A DNA stretch of 64,000 nucleotides, from NCBI GenBank assembly GCA_934621295.1, contig CAKTVB010000003.1:62001-126000 (forward strand), written 5' to 3'. A model generated the notes under the pieces. That model was not told where the DNA came from and searched no databases. It worked only from the letters and a program-made list of their open reading frames with translations. Positions 1-8,720 of the stretch are shown here, piece by piece. Source of the stretch: an uncultured Collinsella sp. Lineage in GTDB: Bacteria; Actinomycetota; Coriobacteriia; Coriobacteriales; Coriobacteriaceae. Every line of letters starts with the position of its first letter. The stretch's first letter is position 1. The position numbers were made by a program, and so were the translations under genes.

Positions 1-388
1 GCGCGAGCTTCTGGTAGAACTCGATCTTTGCCTGCGTGTCCTCGGCCATACTCTCGATTACCAGGTCGGCATCTGACACAGCAGCCGCCAGGTCGAGCTC
101 AAGCTTGAGCGAGCTATACGCACGCTCCACCGCATCGAGCGCCGTCTGCTTATCGAACGGCTTATCGCTATCGGCGATGCCCGGGCACCACTCACCCATG
201 CCGTCTGCCATGTCCTCGATAGCTGCGATGTATTCCTCGCGCACGTGGTCGATCTTGGGCTGTGTACGACCGATGGAGCCCTCGCTTCTCAGCCAAATGG
301 TGACGTCAAAGCCGCAATACGCCGCCTGGAACGCAATCTGACTTCCCAGCACGCCGCCGCCAGCCACGCAAACGTTCTTGTAGCTCAT
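1..388 (-). CDS. 3-hydroxyacyl-CoA dehydrogenase, N-terminal part (runs off window)
   Basis: The gene reads leftward off the window, so only its first 129 residues are visible. They begin MSYKNVCVAGGGVLGSQIA, with the glycine-rich Rossmann loop GGGVLGS that binds NAD in 3-hydroxybutyryl-/3-hydroxyacyl-CoA dehydrogenases. Further on, DADLVIESMAED matches the conserved strand and acidic motif of the same fold. The family oxidises or forms 3-hydroxyacyl-CoA in the cytoplasm. The ATG at 386-388 follows AAAAGGAG at a normal distance. The neighbouring giant acyl-CoA dehydratase activase also suggests CoA-thioester chemistry, but no shared operon is shown because a terminator and repeats separate them. 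The C-terminal substrate domain is not seen, so the substrate is unknown. Confidence 0.85.
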   Translation of the reverse strand, partial: MSYKNVCVAGGGVLGSQIAFQAAYCGFDVTIWLRSEGSIGRTQPKIDHVREEYIAAIEDMADGMGEWCPGIADSDKPFDKQTALDAVERAYSSLKLELDLAAAVSDADLVIESMAEDTQAKIEFYQKLA

Positions 389-425
389 GGGTGTCTCCTT
401 TTGTTCTCGTCATCCTTGCAATAGA

Positions 426-442
426 CATCATTAAAAATGATG
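426..442. promoter_or_regulatory. Small palindrome upstream of the dehydrogenase
   Basis: CATCATT and AATGATG form 7-bp arms around a 3-bp centre, about 40 bp upstream of the dehydrogenase start. It could be an operator or part of the promoter. No regulator can be assigned. Confidence 0.25.
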
Positions 443-529
443 CGTCGAGGCACAGCCGCTGCCCGCCGGTCAGCGGCATCGAGGCATCGGGAAACGGCTA
501 CATCTGTAAGCTATCTTTCGTCTGTAAAA

Positions 530-559
530 AGACCGCCGCGGGCGACTCCGCGGCGGTCT
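530..559 (-). terminator. Rho-independent terminator, probably of the activase gene
   Basis: An 11-12-bp GC-rich stem (AGACCGCCGCGG pairing with CCGCGGCGGTCT) is followed on the minus strand by a run of T (complement of 526-530). It lies about 150 bp past the stop of the activase gene, the only minus-strand gene reading toward it. Confidence 0.75.
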
Positions 560-563
560 GGCA

Positions 564-599
564 ATGTGTCGAAATAAACCTGTCGTTTTGCTGTCACAT
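564..599. repeat. 36-bp hairpin repeat family 1, copy 1
   Basis: The copy starts ATGTGTCGAAATAAACC and ends TTGCTGTCACAT. The ends are inverted repeats and the loop carries AAACCTGTCG. It lies just beyond the activase terminator. The same element recurs at 661, 18558, 26150, 28935 and 30187, with diverged copies elsewhere. Confidence 0.8.
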
Positions 600-660
600 C
601 AATCGGGTACTCGCCTGTTGCATCCCGAGTGACAAACGGCAGGTAACGACCGGTGAACGG

Positions 661-704
661 CAGAATGTGACAAAATAAACCTGTCGACTTTTTGTCACAT
701 TCTG
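661..704. repeat. 36-bp hairpin repeat family 1, copy 2 (extended arms)
   Basis: The arms CAGAATGTGACAAAA and TTTTTGTCACATTCTG enclose the loop TAAACCTGTCGAC. The palindrome ends one base before the activase stop codon. The extra arm bases CAGA/TCTG are not shared by every copy yet still pair here, which suggests selection for the fold. Confidence 0.85.
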
Positions 705-705
705 G

Positions 706-3700
706 TTAATGGTGCGGACGGAACTTGGAGTCCACTGCGTCCATCTCGAGCGGGGCGATATGCTCCATTACAAAGCCCTTGCCGGCACGCATGTTCTCTT
801 TGGCCACACTGATCATCAGCTTGATGCGGTTAAGCTGGTTGACCTCCGAGGCGCCCGGGTCGTAGTCCACGGCCACGATGTTGCTCTCGGGATGCTGGCG
901 GCGCAGCTCCTTGATCACGGCCTTACCCACCACGTGGTTGGGCAGGCACGCGAACGGCTGCGTGCAGATGATGTTGGGCGCACCGTGGTCGATGAGGTCG
1001 AGCATCTCGGCCGTAAGCAACCAGCCCTCACCCATGTTGTTGCACAGCGAAAGCACCTGCGAGGCCTTATCCGCCATGGCACTGATGGGCTCGGGAGCCT
1101 CAAAGCGCTCGGACTTGTCCAGCAGGTCCTCGACCGGCTTGCGCATCCAATCCACCATGCCAATGAGCGCATCCATGCCCGCACGCGTGACCGCAGAGCT
1201 TCCCAGCTCGTCCTTCTGCAGGTTGGAGTTGCTCATGGAGTACAGGAAGAAGTCGAGCAGGCCCGGCACCACAGCCTCGCAGCCCTCGTTCTCGATAACC
1301 TCGACCACGTGGTTGTTTGCCGTGGGATGGAACTTGACGAGAATCTCGCCCACCACGCCTACGCGCGGCTTGCATCCCTCGCCCTCAAGCGGCATGGTGT
1401 CAAACGCCTTGATGGCCTCGCGCGCCAGGCGCGTGAAGTTACGGCGATTGAACTTGGGCGCCAGGGCGCGAGCGCGCGCCATGTACTCGTCAAAGAGCGC
1501 ATTGGCGGCGCCGGGCGTCGTCTCGTACGGGCGGCAGCGATAAAGCATCTGCATCATCACGTCGCCAAACAGGATGGAGTAGACAGCGGCCTTGAGCATG
1601 GGAACCGTCAGCTTGAAGCCGGGGTTCTTCTCGTCGAGCTTCACGGCAGAAAGCGAGATGACCGGAATCTCCGGGTGACCGGAATCGCGCAGGGCCTTGC
1701 GGATAAGCGCGATGTAGTTAGTGGCACGGCAGCCGCCGCCTGTCTGGCTGATAACCACGGCGGTCTTGGTGAGGTCGTACTTGCCGCTCTCGATGGCCTC
1801 CATGATCTGGCCCGTCACGAGGATCGAGGGATAGCAGATGTCGTTGTTCACATAGCGCAGGCCCGCCTCGACGGCGCCGCGGTCGGTCGAAGGCAGAAGC
1901 TCCAGGTTGTAGCCATAGGCGTGGAACACCTCTTTGACCAGGTCAAAGTGGATGGGCGCCATCTGCGGGCACAAGATGGTGTAGCCCTCGCGGCGCATCT
2001 CCTCGGTAAAGGGCACCTTGTCCCAGGCCGTGGACTTGCTCTCACGCTGCGGCTCGATACGGTACTTATGGGTAGCAAAGACGGGCTGCTCGTTCGAAGG
2101 CTCGACCGGGCTCGCCTCGCCCACCTCGTAGGTCTCGCCTGCGGCCTCGGCCTCGGCGCGGCGCTCGGCCTCCTGGTCTTTGAGGGCCGCCATGAGCGAG
2201 CGCACGCGAATGCGCGCGGCACCGAGGTTCGACACCTCGTCGATCTTGAGCACGGTGTAGATCTTGCCGGACGCTTCCATGATCTCTTGCACCTGATCGG
2301 TGGTAAGAGCGTCGAGGCCGCAGCCAAACGAGTTGAGCTGAATGAGGTCGAGGTCATTGCGCATGGTCACAAAGCGAGCCGCCGCATAGAGGCGCGAGTG
2401 GAACATCCACTGGTCGACCACACGGATGGGACGCTCGGGCTTGATGAGATGCGCCACCGAGTCCTCGGTAAGCACGGCAAAGCCAAAGGAACTGATGAGC
2501 TCGGGCAGCGAGTGGTTGATCTCGGGGTCGTTATGGTAGGGACGGCCGGCGAGCACGATGCCATGGCCGCCATGCTCCTCGATCCAATGGATGGTCTCCT
2601 CACCCATGGTCTGGATAGCCTCGTGGAAACGAGCGTCCTCTTCGTAGGCGGCGTTCACAGCGGCGTCGATCTCGGAGCGCGTGATCTTGGGGCCCGTCAC
2701 GCGACCGCGACCGGCTTCGGCATCGGCCACGCGGTCGACAGCGATAAGCTGGTACAGGCGGCGCTTGAGCTCAACCTTATCGTGATACGGCACGAAGGGA
2801 TACATGAACTCGACATGCTGCTCGGAGAGCTCGTCGATGTTGAGGCCGAGTGCCGTGGGATAGCTCATGACGATCGGGCAGTTGTAGCAGTTGCCCGCCG
2901 TCGGATCCTCCTTGCGCTCCCAGCGCACACAGGGCATCCAGATGAAATCGGGATCCTTATCCAAGAGGTTCATGATGTGACCATGGCTGAGCTTGGCCGG
3001 GTAGCACACGCTCTCGGACGGCATGGACTCGATGCCCGCTTCGTAGGTCTTCTTGTTGGACTGGTCGGACAGCATGACCGAGAAGCCGAGCTCGGTAAAG
3101 AAGCGATGCCAGAACGGGTAGTTCTCGTACATATTAAGTGCACGGGGGATGCCCACGGTGCCGCGCGGGGCGTCCTCGGGTGCTAGGCACTCGCGGTTGA
3201 ACAGCAGCTCATTTTTGCGCTTGAAGAGGTTCGGGGCCTCGCTCTTCTTCTTTTTGTGGCCCGCACCGCGCTCACAGCGGTTGCCGGTGATAAAGCGACG
3301 GCCACCGCCAAAGTCATTGATGGTGAGCTGGCAGTTGTTGGAACAACGGCCGCAGCGCGCATGCTTCTGCGTGACGGTAAGGGCAGCCACCTCCTCGGCG
3401 GAGAGGATGCTGGACACGCCGTCCTCGCCCGCGCGGTCGCGCGCGAGCAGGGCCGCACCGTAGGCGCCCATGCAGCCAGCGATATCGGGGCGCACCGCGT
3501 TGACGCCCGTGAGCTTCTCGAAAGCGCGCAGGGTGGCGTCGGACATAAAGGTGCCACCCTGGACGATCACGCTCGTGCCGATCTCCTTGGAGTCACGCAG
3601 CTTAATAACCTTGAACAGGGCGTTCTTGATTACAGAGTACGAGAGGCCCGCGGCGATATCGCCCACGGTGGCACCCTCTTTTTGCGCCTGCTTCACGCGG

Positions 3701-5247
3701 GAGTTCATAAAGACGGTGCAGCGGCTGCCCAGGTCGACGGGGTTTTTAGCATCCACCGCCGCGGCGGCAAAGGCGCGCACGTCCATATTCATCGACACGG
3801 CAAAACTCTCGATAAAGCTGCCGCAACCCGAGGAGCATGCCTCGTTGAGCATGATGTGCTCGATCACGCCGTCGCGCACGCGCAGACACTTCATGTCCTG
3901 GCCGCCGATGTCGAGGATGAACTGCACGCCGGGCAGGAATGCCTTGGAACCGCGCAGGTGCGCGACCGTCTCGATCTCGCCGGAGTCGGCCTTGAGGGCC
4001 TCGATGAGCAGCGCCTCGCCGTAGCCGGTAGTAGTTACGTGGCCGATGGTGCAACCCGCAGGGATGTGCTCGTAGAAATCGGCCATGATGACCTTGGCCG
4101 TGCCCAGGATGTCACCATTGTTGTTGCCGTACCAGGTATGCAGCAGCTGGCCGTCCTCGCCCACAAGCGCGGCCTTCATGGTGGTGGAACCAGCGTCGAT
4201 ACCGATGAACACGCGGCCCTGGTAATTGTCGAGGTCGCCCTTGGGCACAACCTCCTTGTCGTGACGGCTCTTGAACTCGTCATACTCCTCGGGCGTGGCA
4301 AAAAGCGGATCCAAACGTGCGACCTCGGAGCCCTGCGTGTCACCCAGGGCATCGATTGCCTCGATAAGCTGCGGGAACGTGGAGAGCTTGTTGGACTCGT
4401 GAGCCATGGCGGCGCCCGATGCCACAAACAGGTGGGCGTTGTTGGGAACGATGCGATGCTCCTCGTCCAGCTCGAGCGTCACGTAGAAGCGATGGCGGAG
4501 CTCGGAGAGATACTGCAGCGGGCCGCCCAGGAAGGCGACGTTGCCGCGAATGGGACGGCCGCACGCAAGGCCGGAGATGGTCTGAGTCACCACTGCCTGG
4601 AAGATGGAGGCGGCGACGTCTGCAGGGGCCGCACCCTCGTTGAGCAAGGGCTGCACGTCGGTCTTGGCAAAGACACCGCAGCGGCTGGCGATGGGATAGA
4701 TGGTCGTGGCCTGCTTGGCGAGCTCGTTCAGGCCCGCGGCATCCGTATGCAGAAGGGTTGCCATCTGGTCGATAAAGGCGCCCGTGCCGCCAGCGCAAGT
4801 GCCGTTCATGCGCTGCTCGATGCCGTTGTCGAAGTAGATGATCTTGGCATCCTCACCGCCCAACTCGATGGCGACGTCAGTTGCCGGGATGAGCGTCTCG
4901 ACAGCGCGCTTGCTGGCGATGACCTCCTGCACGAACTCGAGACCCAGCCACTGGGAAAGCAGCAGACCACCCGAGCCGGTGATGGCGCAGGTCATCTGAG
5001 CCTCGGGCAAAAGGCCCGCGGCGCCCACGAACAGGTCGCGCGCGCAGGCGCGCACGTCGGTGTGGTGACGCTGGTACTTGGCGTAAACGATCTGGTTCTC
5101 GTCATTCAGCACGGCGAGTTTAACGGTGGTGGAACCCACGTCGATGCCCAGGTGCAGTTGGCCAGTCGCGGCCTCGGCATTGTAGATGGCGCCCTCGGGA
5201 ACCACGCCGGGACGGATCTCGTTCGTCTCCTCGTTCACTTCGTTCAT
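706..5247 (-). CDS. Giant acyl-CoA dehydratase activase-type protein (tandem BadF/BcrA ATPase, DUF2229)
   Basis: A protein of 1513 residues. Two BadF/BadG/BcrA/BcrD ATPase modules sit in tandem. Module 1 has LGIDVGSTT (33-41), AIELGGEDAK and NGTCAGGTGAF. Module 2 has GIDAGSTTMKAAL (about 350), ILDIGGQDMK and NEACSSGCGSF. A Cys cluster follows (ARCGRCSNNC and NRCERG, about 645-680). The remaining 800 residues look like the DUF2229/2-hydroxyacyl-CoA dehydratase-like part, with conserved Cys in SVCYPAK, FGCGLD, DICYPS and GGGCRA. Known small activases use ATP to inject an electron from a [4Fe-4S] cluster into 2-hydroxyacyl-CoA dehydratases. The target of these long fusions is not established. 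The start has GAGGGAG ahead of it and lies 3 bp after the TetR stop, so the two are probably co-transcribed. Confidence 0.85.
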   Translation of the reverse strand: MNEVNEETNEIRPGVVPEGAIYNAEAATGQLHLGIDVGSTTVKLAVLNDENQIVYAKYQRHHTDVRACARDLFVGAAGLLPEAQMTCAITGSGGLLLSQWLGLEFVQEVIASKRAVETLIPATDVAIELGGEDAKIIYFDNGIEQRMNGTCAGGTGAFIDQMATLLHTDAAGLNELAKQATTIYPIASRCGVFAKTDVQPLLNEGAAPADVAASIFQAVVTQTISGLACGRPIRGNVAFLGGPLQYLSELRHRFYVTLELDEEHRIVPNNAHLFVASGAAMAHESNKLSTFPQLIEAIDALGDTQGSEVARLDPLFATPEEYDEFKSRHDKEVVPKGDLDNYQGRVFIGIDAGSTTMKAALVGEDGQLLHTWYGNNNGDILGTAKVIMADFYEHIPAGCTIGHVTTTGYGEALLIEALKADSGEIETVAHLRGSKAFLPGVQFILDIGGQDMKCLRVRDGVIEHIMLNEACSSGCGSFIESFAVSMNMDVRAFAAAAVDAKNPVDLGSRCTVFMNSRVKQAQKEGATVGDIAAGLSYSVIKNALFKVIKLRDSKEIGTSVIVQGGTFMSDATLRAFEKLTGVNAVRPDIAGCMGAYGAALLARDRAGEDGVSSILSAEEVAALTVTQKHARCGRCSNNCQLTINDFGGGRRFITGNRCERGAGHKKKKSEAPNLFKRKNELLFNRECLAPEDAPRGTVGIPRALNMYENYPFWHRFFTELGFSVMLSDQSNKKTYEAGIESMPSESVCYPAKLSHGHIMNLLDKDPDFIWMPCVRWERKEDPTAGNCYNCPIVMSYPTALGLNIDELSEQHVEFMYPFVPYHDKVELKRRLYQLIAVDRVADAEAGRGRVTGPKITRSEIDAAVNAAYEEDARFHEAIQTMGEETIHWIEEHGGHGIVLAGRPYHNDPEINHSLPELISSFGFAVLTEDSVAHLIKPERPIRVVDQWMFHSRLYAAARFVTMRNDLDLIQLNSFGCGLDALTTDQVQEIMEASGKIYTVLKIDEVSNLGAARIRVRSLMAALKDQEAERRAEAEAAGETYEVGEASPVEPSNEQPVFATHKYRIEPQRESKSTAWDKVPFTEEMRREGYTILCPQMAPIHFDLVKEVFHAYGYNLELLPSTDRGAVEAGLRYVNNDICYPSILVTGQIMEAIESGKYDLTKTAVVISQTGGGCRATNYIALIRKALRDSGHPEIPVISLSAVKLDEKNPGFKLTVPMLKAAVYSILFGDVMMQMLYRCRPYETTPGAANALFDEYMARARALAPKFNRRNFTRLAREAIKAFDTMPLEGEGCKPRVGVVGEILVKFHPTANNHVVEVIENEGCEAVVPGLLDFFLYSMSNSNLQKDELGSSAVTRAGMDALIGMVDWMRKPVEDLLDKSERFEAPEPISAMADKASQVLSLCNNMGEGWLLTAEMLDLIDHGAPNIICTQPFACLPNHVVGKAVIKELRRQHPESNIVAVDYDPGASEVNQLNRIKLMISVAKENMRAGKGFVMEHIAPLEMDAVDSKFRPHH

Positions 5248-5250
5248 CGG

Positions 5251-5952
5251 TTACTCCCTCTCATTATGCTCATCAGTGTCGTCGAGCTGAAGATTCAACA
5301 GTTTCATGCCGTATGCCGGCACGTTGATGTCAATAGGCTGTCCATACAGGTCGCCGGGGCGCACAAAGGCGATCACCGTCATGATGCGCGCCATGGTCTT
5401 GGGCGATTCGGGCAGGCCGTTTTCAAACCAGCGCTGGACCACGCCCACCTCGGCAGAGACCACATAGCTCAGGTAATAGTCGAAAAACGACCCTAAAACC
5501 GCAGGAAAGATGCCCGTCTGTAGGCGCCCCGAGATCTCGTCGCGCGCAAGGTCGATCAGGCGCTTGATAAAAGCAGGGTCGCCGCCGGGCCCCAGCAGTG
5601 AGCCGATGAGGTCGCGATTGTCCGCCAGGTACTCGAGCAGCTCGACCGCGCCGGGAGCCGGCTCCAGCTCATCGATGTTGCGATAGAGCTCGGGCAACGT
5701 GGCCGCGCCGATATTGCGGACGAGTGTGCGAATCTCATCCATGATGGCGTCTTCGACCTGTTGGATGAAATCGGGAATGTCTTTGTAGTGACTGTAGAAC
5801 GTGCGGCGCGTAAGGCCCGCGCAATCGGTGAGCGACGCCACCGTGATACGCGAGAGGTCCTCGCCCGCCCCAAGCTGTTGCACGAGTGCGTCCCGAAGCG
5901 ACGCCTGCGAGCGCAGAGATCGGGGGTCACACTTGAAATCTGTTTGCGGCAT
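5251..5952 (-). CDS. TetR/AcrR-family regulator, upstream of the activase
   Basis: A 233-residue protein. An N-terminal helix-turn-helix ends in LTRRTFYSHYKDI (about 48-60), the TetR-family recognition helix region. The rest is an all-helical ligand/dimer domain without a recognisable ligand signature. ATG follows GAGGAGGCC. Its stop is 3 bp before the activase start, which makes a regulator-target pair, and direct repeats in its own upstream region (5969-5998) suggest autoregulation. Effector unknown; an acyl-CoA or fatty-acid signal is possible by context only. Confidence 0.85.
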   Translation of the reverse strand: MPQTDFKCDPRSLRSQASLRDALVQQLGAGEDLSRITVASLTDCAGLTRRTFYSHYKDIPDFIQQVEDAIMDEIRTLVRNIGAATLPELYRNIDELEPAPGAVELLEYLADNRDLIGSLLGPGGDPAFIKRLIDLARDEISGRLQTGIFPAVLGSFFDYYLSYVVSAEVGVVQRWFENGLPESPKTMARIMTVIAFVRPGDLYGQPIDINVPAYGMKLLNLQLDDTDEHNERE

Positions 5953-5968
5953 TGGCCTCCTCGGGTGC

Positions 5969-5998
5969 TATTTCACACTCCGAGTATTATTTCACACT
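5969..5998 (-). promoter_or_regulatory. Two direct repeats TATTTCACACT upstream of tetR, possible operator
   Basis: TATTTCACACT occurs at 5969-5979 and again at 5988-5998, a 19-bp period, just upstream of the ribosome binding site of the TetR gene. The second copy also contains the palindrome CACACTGTGTG. This position suits an autoregulatory operator (inference). A degenerate piece of repeat family 1 (AAAGTCGACAGGTTT) lies nearby at about 6024-6038. Confidence 0.45.
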
Positions 5999-6077
5999 GT
6001 GTGCATTTTATTCCGCCCGCCACAAAGTCGACAGGTTTGGCATGTCGTCGCCCAGCATGCCCGCCGGCGATCCCCTG

Positions 6078-6935
6078 CTAAGAGATCACGGTGCGATTAC
6101 GCTCGGCACGAAGCGTAGCAACCATGTGACGGGGCACGGCATGGGCTGCGCAGTTACCAATGACGTTGCCGGCTGCCTGCTTGGCAGCATCCGTACCGTT
6201 GCTTGTGGCATAGGCGTGGTCAAAGCGATCGAGCATGACGATATCGTTGCCGCCGTCGCCGTAGACCGCCACCTCGTCTTCCGAAAAGCCCAAGTAGTTG
6301 GCAAGCCAGGCCACGCTCTCACCTTTATTGCAGGTACGATCGGTTATCTCGAACATCGCGGGGTTGAATGGAGCGTTGACCACGGTATCGGTATGCTCGG
6401 CCAAAAACGCGTGAAGCTCGCGCTCCATGCCAGGGTCGGGTACACGACAGTTCACCTTGCACACGTCATGCTGCAGGATTTCGGCAAGTGGCACCTCATA
6501 GCGATGGTGCGCCAAAAACGAAGCCTTGGCACGCATGCCCCGCATGAGGATGCGACGCCAAGGGCTATCCGTCACAAAACCCGCCTCGCGAACCTCTCGC
6601 GTGTTGCTCGAGAGGATCGAATCGCTCGTCACGCAATCAAAGCAAATGCCGGGAAAGGCCGGGATGAGTTCTTCCAAGAACGCCGGATCCACGATGTAGG
6701 ACTTAAGGACCTCCCCGTCGCGGCCGCGAATGATGGAGCCGTTCGCGCAGACGGCTTCAATAGTGCCCGGCTCAAAACCGCCGTCGGTATACCACACGCT
6801 CGTGCGCCCCGTAGCTGCAGCAACATGCGCGCCCGCATCCGTGATCTCGCGAATCGCCGCAAGAATCTTGTCATCGGTGGTATGAAAGAGATTGAGCAGC
6901 GTACCGTCCAGGTCGCAGGCGAACAGTTTAATCAT
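6078..6935 (-). CDS. Cof-type HAD-IIB phosphatase
   Basis: A 285-residue protein from the chosen start. HAD motif I is DLDGTLLN near residue 8, motif II is AAATGRT, a conserved Lys is in CNKGESVAWL, and motif IV is YGDGGNDIVML. Between motifs II and III is a C2B-type cap, as in Cof/YbjI/YidA sugar-phosphate phosphatases. Those are cytoplasmic Mg-dependent enzymes; the substrate here cannot be told from sequence. I prefer the ATG at 6935 (MIKLFACDLDGT), which has GGAG six bases ahead, over upstream ATGs that would add 11 residues. It appears monocistronic. Confidence 0.85.
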   Translation of the reverse strand: MIKLFACDLDGTLLNLFHTTDDKILAAIREITDAGAHVAAATGRTSVWYTDGGFEPGTIEAVCANGSIIRGRDGEVLKSYIVDPAFLEELIPAFPGICFDCVTSDSILSSNTREVREAGFVTDSPWRRILMRGMRAKASFLAHHRYEVPLAEILQHDVCKVNCRVPDPGMERELHAFLAEHTDTVVNAPFNPAMFEITDRTCNKGESVAWLANYLGFSEDEVAVYGDGGNDIVMLDRFDHAYATSNGTDAAKQAAGNVIGNCAAHAVPRHMVATLRAERNRTVIS

Positions 6936-7149
6936 GCCAGGCTCCATTCCGCGCGTTTTGCCTAGCATAGCGGAAAAGAAGCCGTGGGAAGGTAACGCAG
7001 CAGGTCAAACGTCGAGCGACCGGGGCGAATGGGCAGGAGACAACACGTACCGGTGGCCGCGCCCCGTCACCAGCAGCGTGCAAGCGACAGGCATGGCCCT
7101 TCCAAGCCCCATTTCACCGTTCACGCCGCCCTTTATATTCCCAATCAAA
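6936..7149. other. Intergenic, nothing recognised before the 144-bp element
   Basis: This is the upstream region of the HAD gene. No tRNA, riboswitch or conserved frame was seen. Confidence 0.4.
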
Positions 7150-7293
7150 TAGAAACTTCCTGATTTCAGTAGCAGTATTGCAAAAGTTCGAGTAATTCCC
7201 CTTTTTAGACCTACGTCAACTGGGGTTTTATTAAAGAAATACAGGGTCTACTCAGCAAAACGCGATACTGGTACTGAAATCAGGAAGTTTCTA
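7150..7293 (+). repeat. 144-bp inverted-repeat element, copy A1
   Basis: The arms TAGAAACTTCCTGATTTCAG... and ...CTGAAATCAGGAAGTTTCTA pair over about 29 bp with one mismatch. TCAAA lies directly outside both ends (7145-7149 and 7294-7298) and looks like a 5-bp target-site duplication. Inside, TGGGGTTTTATT begins 71 bp from the left end and CAGGGTCTACT follows. Copy A2 at 9491 is nearly identical, and a third element at 55421 shares the core but not the arms. There is no coding capacity. It is MITE-like in shape. Confidence 0.85.
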
Positions 7294-7328
7294 TCAAACA
7301 GCCGCCTCTATGGCAAATATCCTTGCCA

Positions 7329-8579
7329 TTAATCCGCATAGCGTCTGGAAAGCAAGGCTATCAAAACGGCAAAAAGCTCCATCGCTGTCGCCATAAACAC
7401 AAGCAGGGCCGCCGCGCCGCACATGTCAATCGCGACACCGCACGCTGCCTGGCCGATAGGAGAAACGCAGGTTGCCGCAGCAAAGAACAGCGCCAACACA
7501 CGTCCAACCATGTCACCCCCGCAATGAAGCTGGATATCGCTCACCAACACCACCGTGGCCACGCTTCCCCAAAAAAGAATCCATGACATCCCTACAGTCA
7601 AGCAAAGAAACTGAACCGCAGCGTTGAAGCCAAAAAACGTCCCTGCCACCGAAATCAGGGGGCCAAAACCAAGCAATGCGACAAAAGCGGAGAATCGCCT
7701 CATCGTACAAACTCGGGGCGCAAGACCCACAAATGCACTGCCCGCTAAAGCGCCTACGGCACCTACCGCCTCAGCCGAACCCACGGCAGCTGCGTTCCAT
7801 ACAAGCTGTTCGGTAATCACATAGGGAAGTATCACATTGACCCCAGCAAGCACGGCATTGACCAGGCATGCAAAGACAATGGAAAGGAGCAGCAACTTCT
7901 CATTACGCAGGAAGAGAATGCCCGTGCGCATATCTCGAAAAAGGCCCTCTCTTCCCGCTATCGCAGAGTCGCCCGCGCGCGCATCCGCCGAAGCAGTAGG
8001 AAATCTCATTGAAGAAGAGCGCACGCATGCGAGCGCCACCACCGCAGCGAGGCAAGCCATTCCAAAACAAACAAGCGGCGCGATGCCCATCCATCCCATT
8101 AAAACGCCCGCCACCACAGGCCCAACGACATTGCTCGCCGTGCTCACTTGGTTCACAAGCGAGACCCCTTGTTTGACATGAGCCGCATCCAACATGCGGG
8201 GAATCTGGGCTTGGAACATCGGAGCATACAGTGCATGCACGGCATAGAGCGCAATGAGGAAAAGCACCGTTACCAACAGCAGACGAGTTGTAAATAAGAA
8301 AAGGTAACAGACGCCACACAATATGAGAGCCAAACCGGCAATCGCGAGGATGCGCCGCATATCCACCCGATCGGCAACAACTCCGCCAAAGGGCATAAGC
8401 AAAACAGACGGCACAAAGGCCACTGCCGTCACCACGCCATAAAGGCTCGGAGAACCGCTGGCATTCAACAGATAAAGTGGCAGAGCAAAGCGCAATATGC
8501 CCTCGGAAATAAGCGCAAGCGCCTGCACAACCAGCAGCATTCCAAAGTGCGAATACTCTTTGATCTTCCAGCCGCGCAT
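7329..8579 (-). CDS. MFS efflux transporter (MFS_3/Mef-like)
   Basis: A 416-residue membrane protein with about 12 hydrophobic segments. The N-terminus MRGWKIKEYSHFGMLLVVQA resembles the W-K-Y start of macrolide- and siderophore-exporter MFS_3 proteins. The loop between helices 2 and 3 carries GGVVADRVDMRRIL, the MFS motif A region. It probably expels a drug or small molecule from the cytoplasm by proton antiport; substrate unknown. ATG at 8579 follows GAGGTGGG; a GTG three codons earlier is possible. It lies downstream of a TetR gene on the same strand, behind two operator-like palindromes, and the pair is bracketed by two 144-bp repeat elements. Confidence 0.85.
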   Translation of the reverse strand: MRGWKIKEYSHFGMLLVVQALALISEGILRFALPLYLLNASGSPSLYGVVTAVAFVPSVLLMPFGGVVADRVDMRRILAIAGLALILCGVCYLFLFTTRLLLVTVLFLIALYAVHALYAPMFQAQIPRMLDAAHVKQGVSLVNQVSTASNVVGPVVAGVLMGWMGIAPLVCFGMACLAAVVALACVRSSSMRFPTASADARAGDSAIAGREGLFRDMRTGILFLRNEKLLLLSIVFACLVNAVLAGVNVILPYVITEQLVWNAAAVGSAEAVGAVGALAGSAFVGLAPRVCTMRRFSAFVALLGFGPLISVAGTFFGFNAAVQFLCLTVGMSWILFWGSVATVVLVSDIQLHCGGDMVGRVLALFFAAATCVSPIGQAACGVAIDMCGAAALLVFMATAMELFAVLIALLSRRYAD

Positions 8580-8602
8580 CCGACCCACCTCATTTCAAGT
8601 AT

Positions 8603-8648
8603 ACATACCGTTGGTATGTAATATATCAAAGTTAGATACCGTCGGTAT
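8603..8648 (-). promoter_or_regulatory. Pair of TetR-type operators in the MFS promoter
   Basis: ACATACCGTTGGTATGT (8603-8619) and ATACCGTCGGTAT (8636-8648) are palindromes of the same kind, 31 bp (three helical turns) centre to centre. On the minus strand a TTGATA lies between them and a TATGTA/TATACT -10-like box lies in the first, so both could block the MFS promoter. The TetR product encoded just upstream (8721-9380) is the natural binder (inference). Confidence 0.65.
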
Positions 8649-8720
8649 GTATATTTGAAAGAGCTTATACTCCGCACTTTTCAAAAGCACGAGTTAACAC
8701 AAGAAAATGCAGGTCAGCCT

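Noticed and set aside
564..704. Family 1 hairpins as Rex or CRP/FNR operator sites
   Set aside because: The TGTGA/TCACA ends recall such sites, but the 20-base spacing, conserved loop and position after stop codons do not fit a promoter operator.
709..5496. Long plus-strand open frames (about 825 and 746 codons) opposite the activase gene
   Set aside because: They are antisense to a protein with clear family motifs, carry no recognisable domain and lack ribosome sites. High GC content leaves such frames open by chance.
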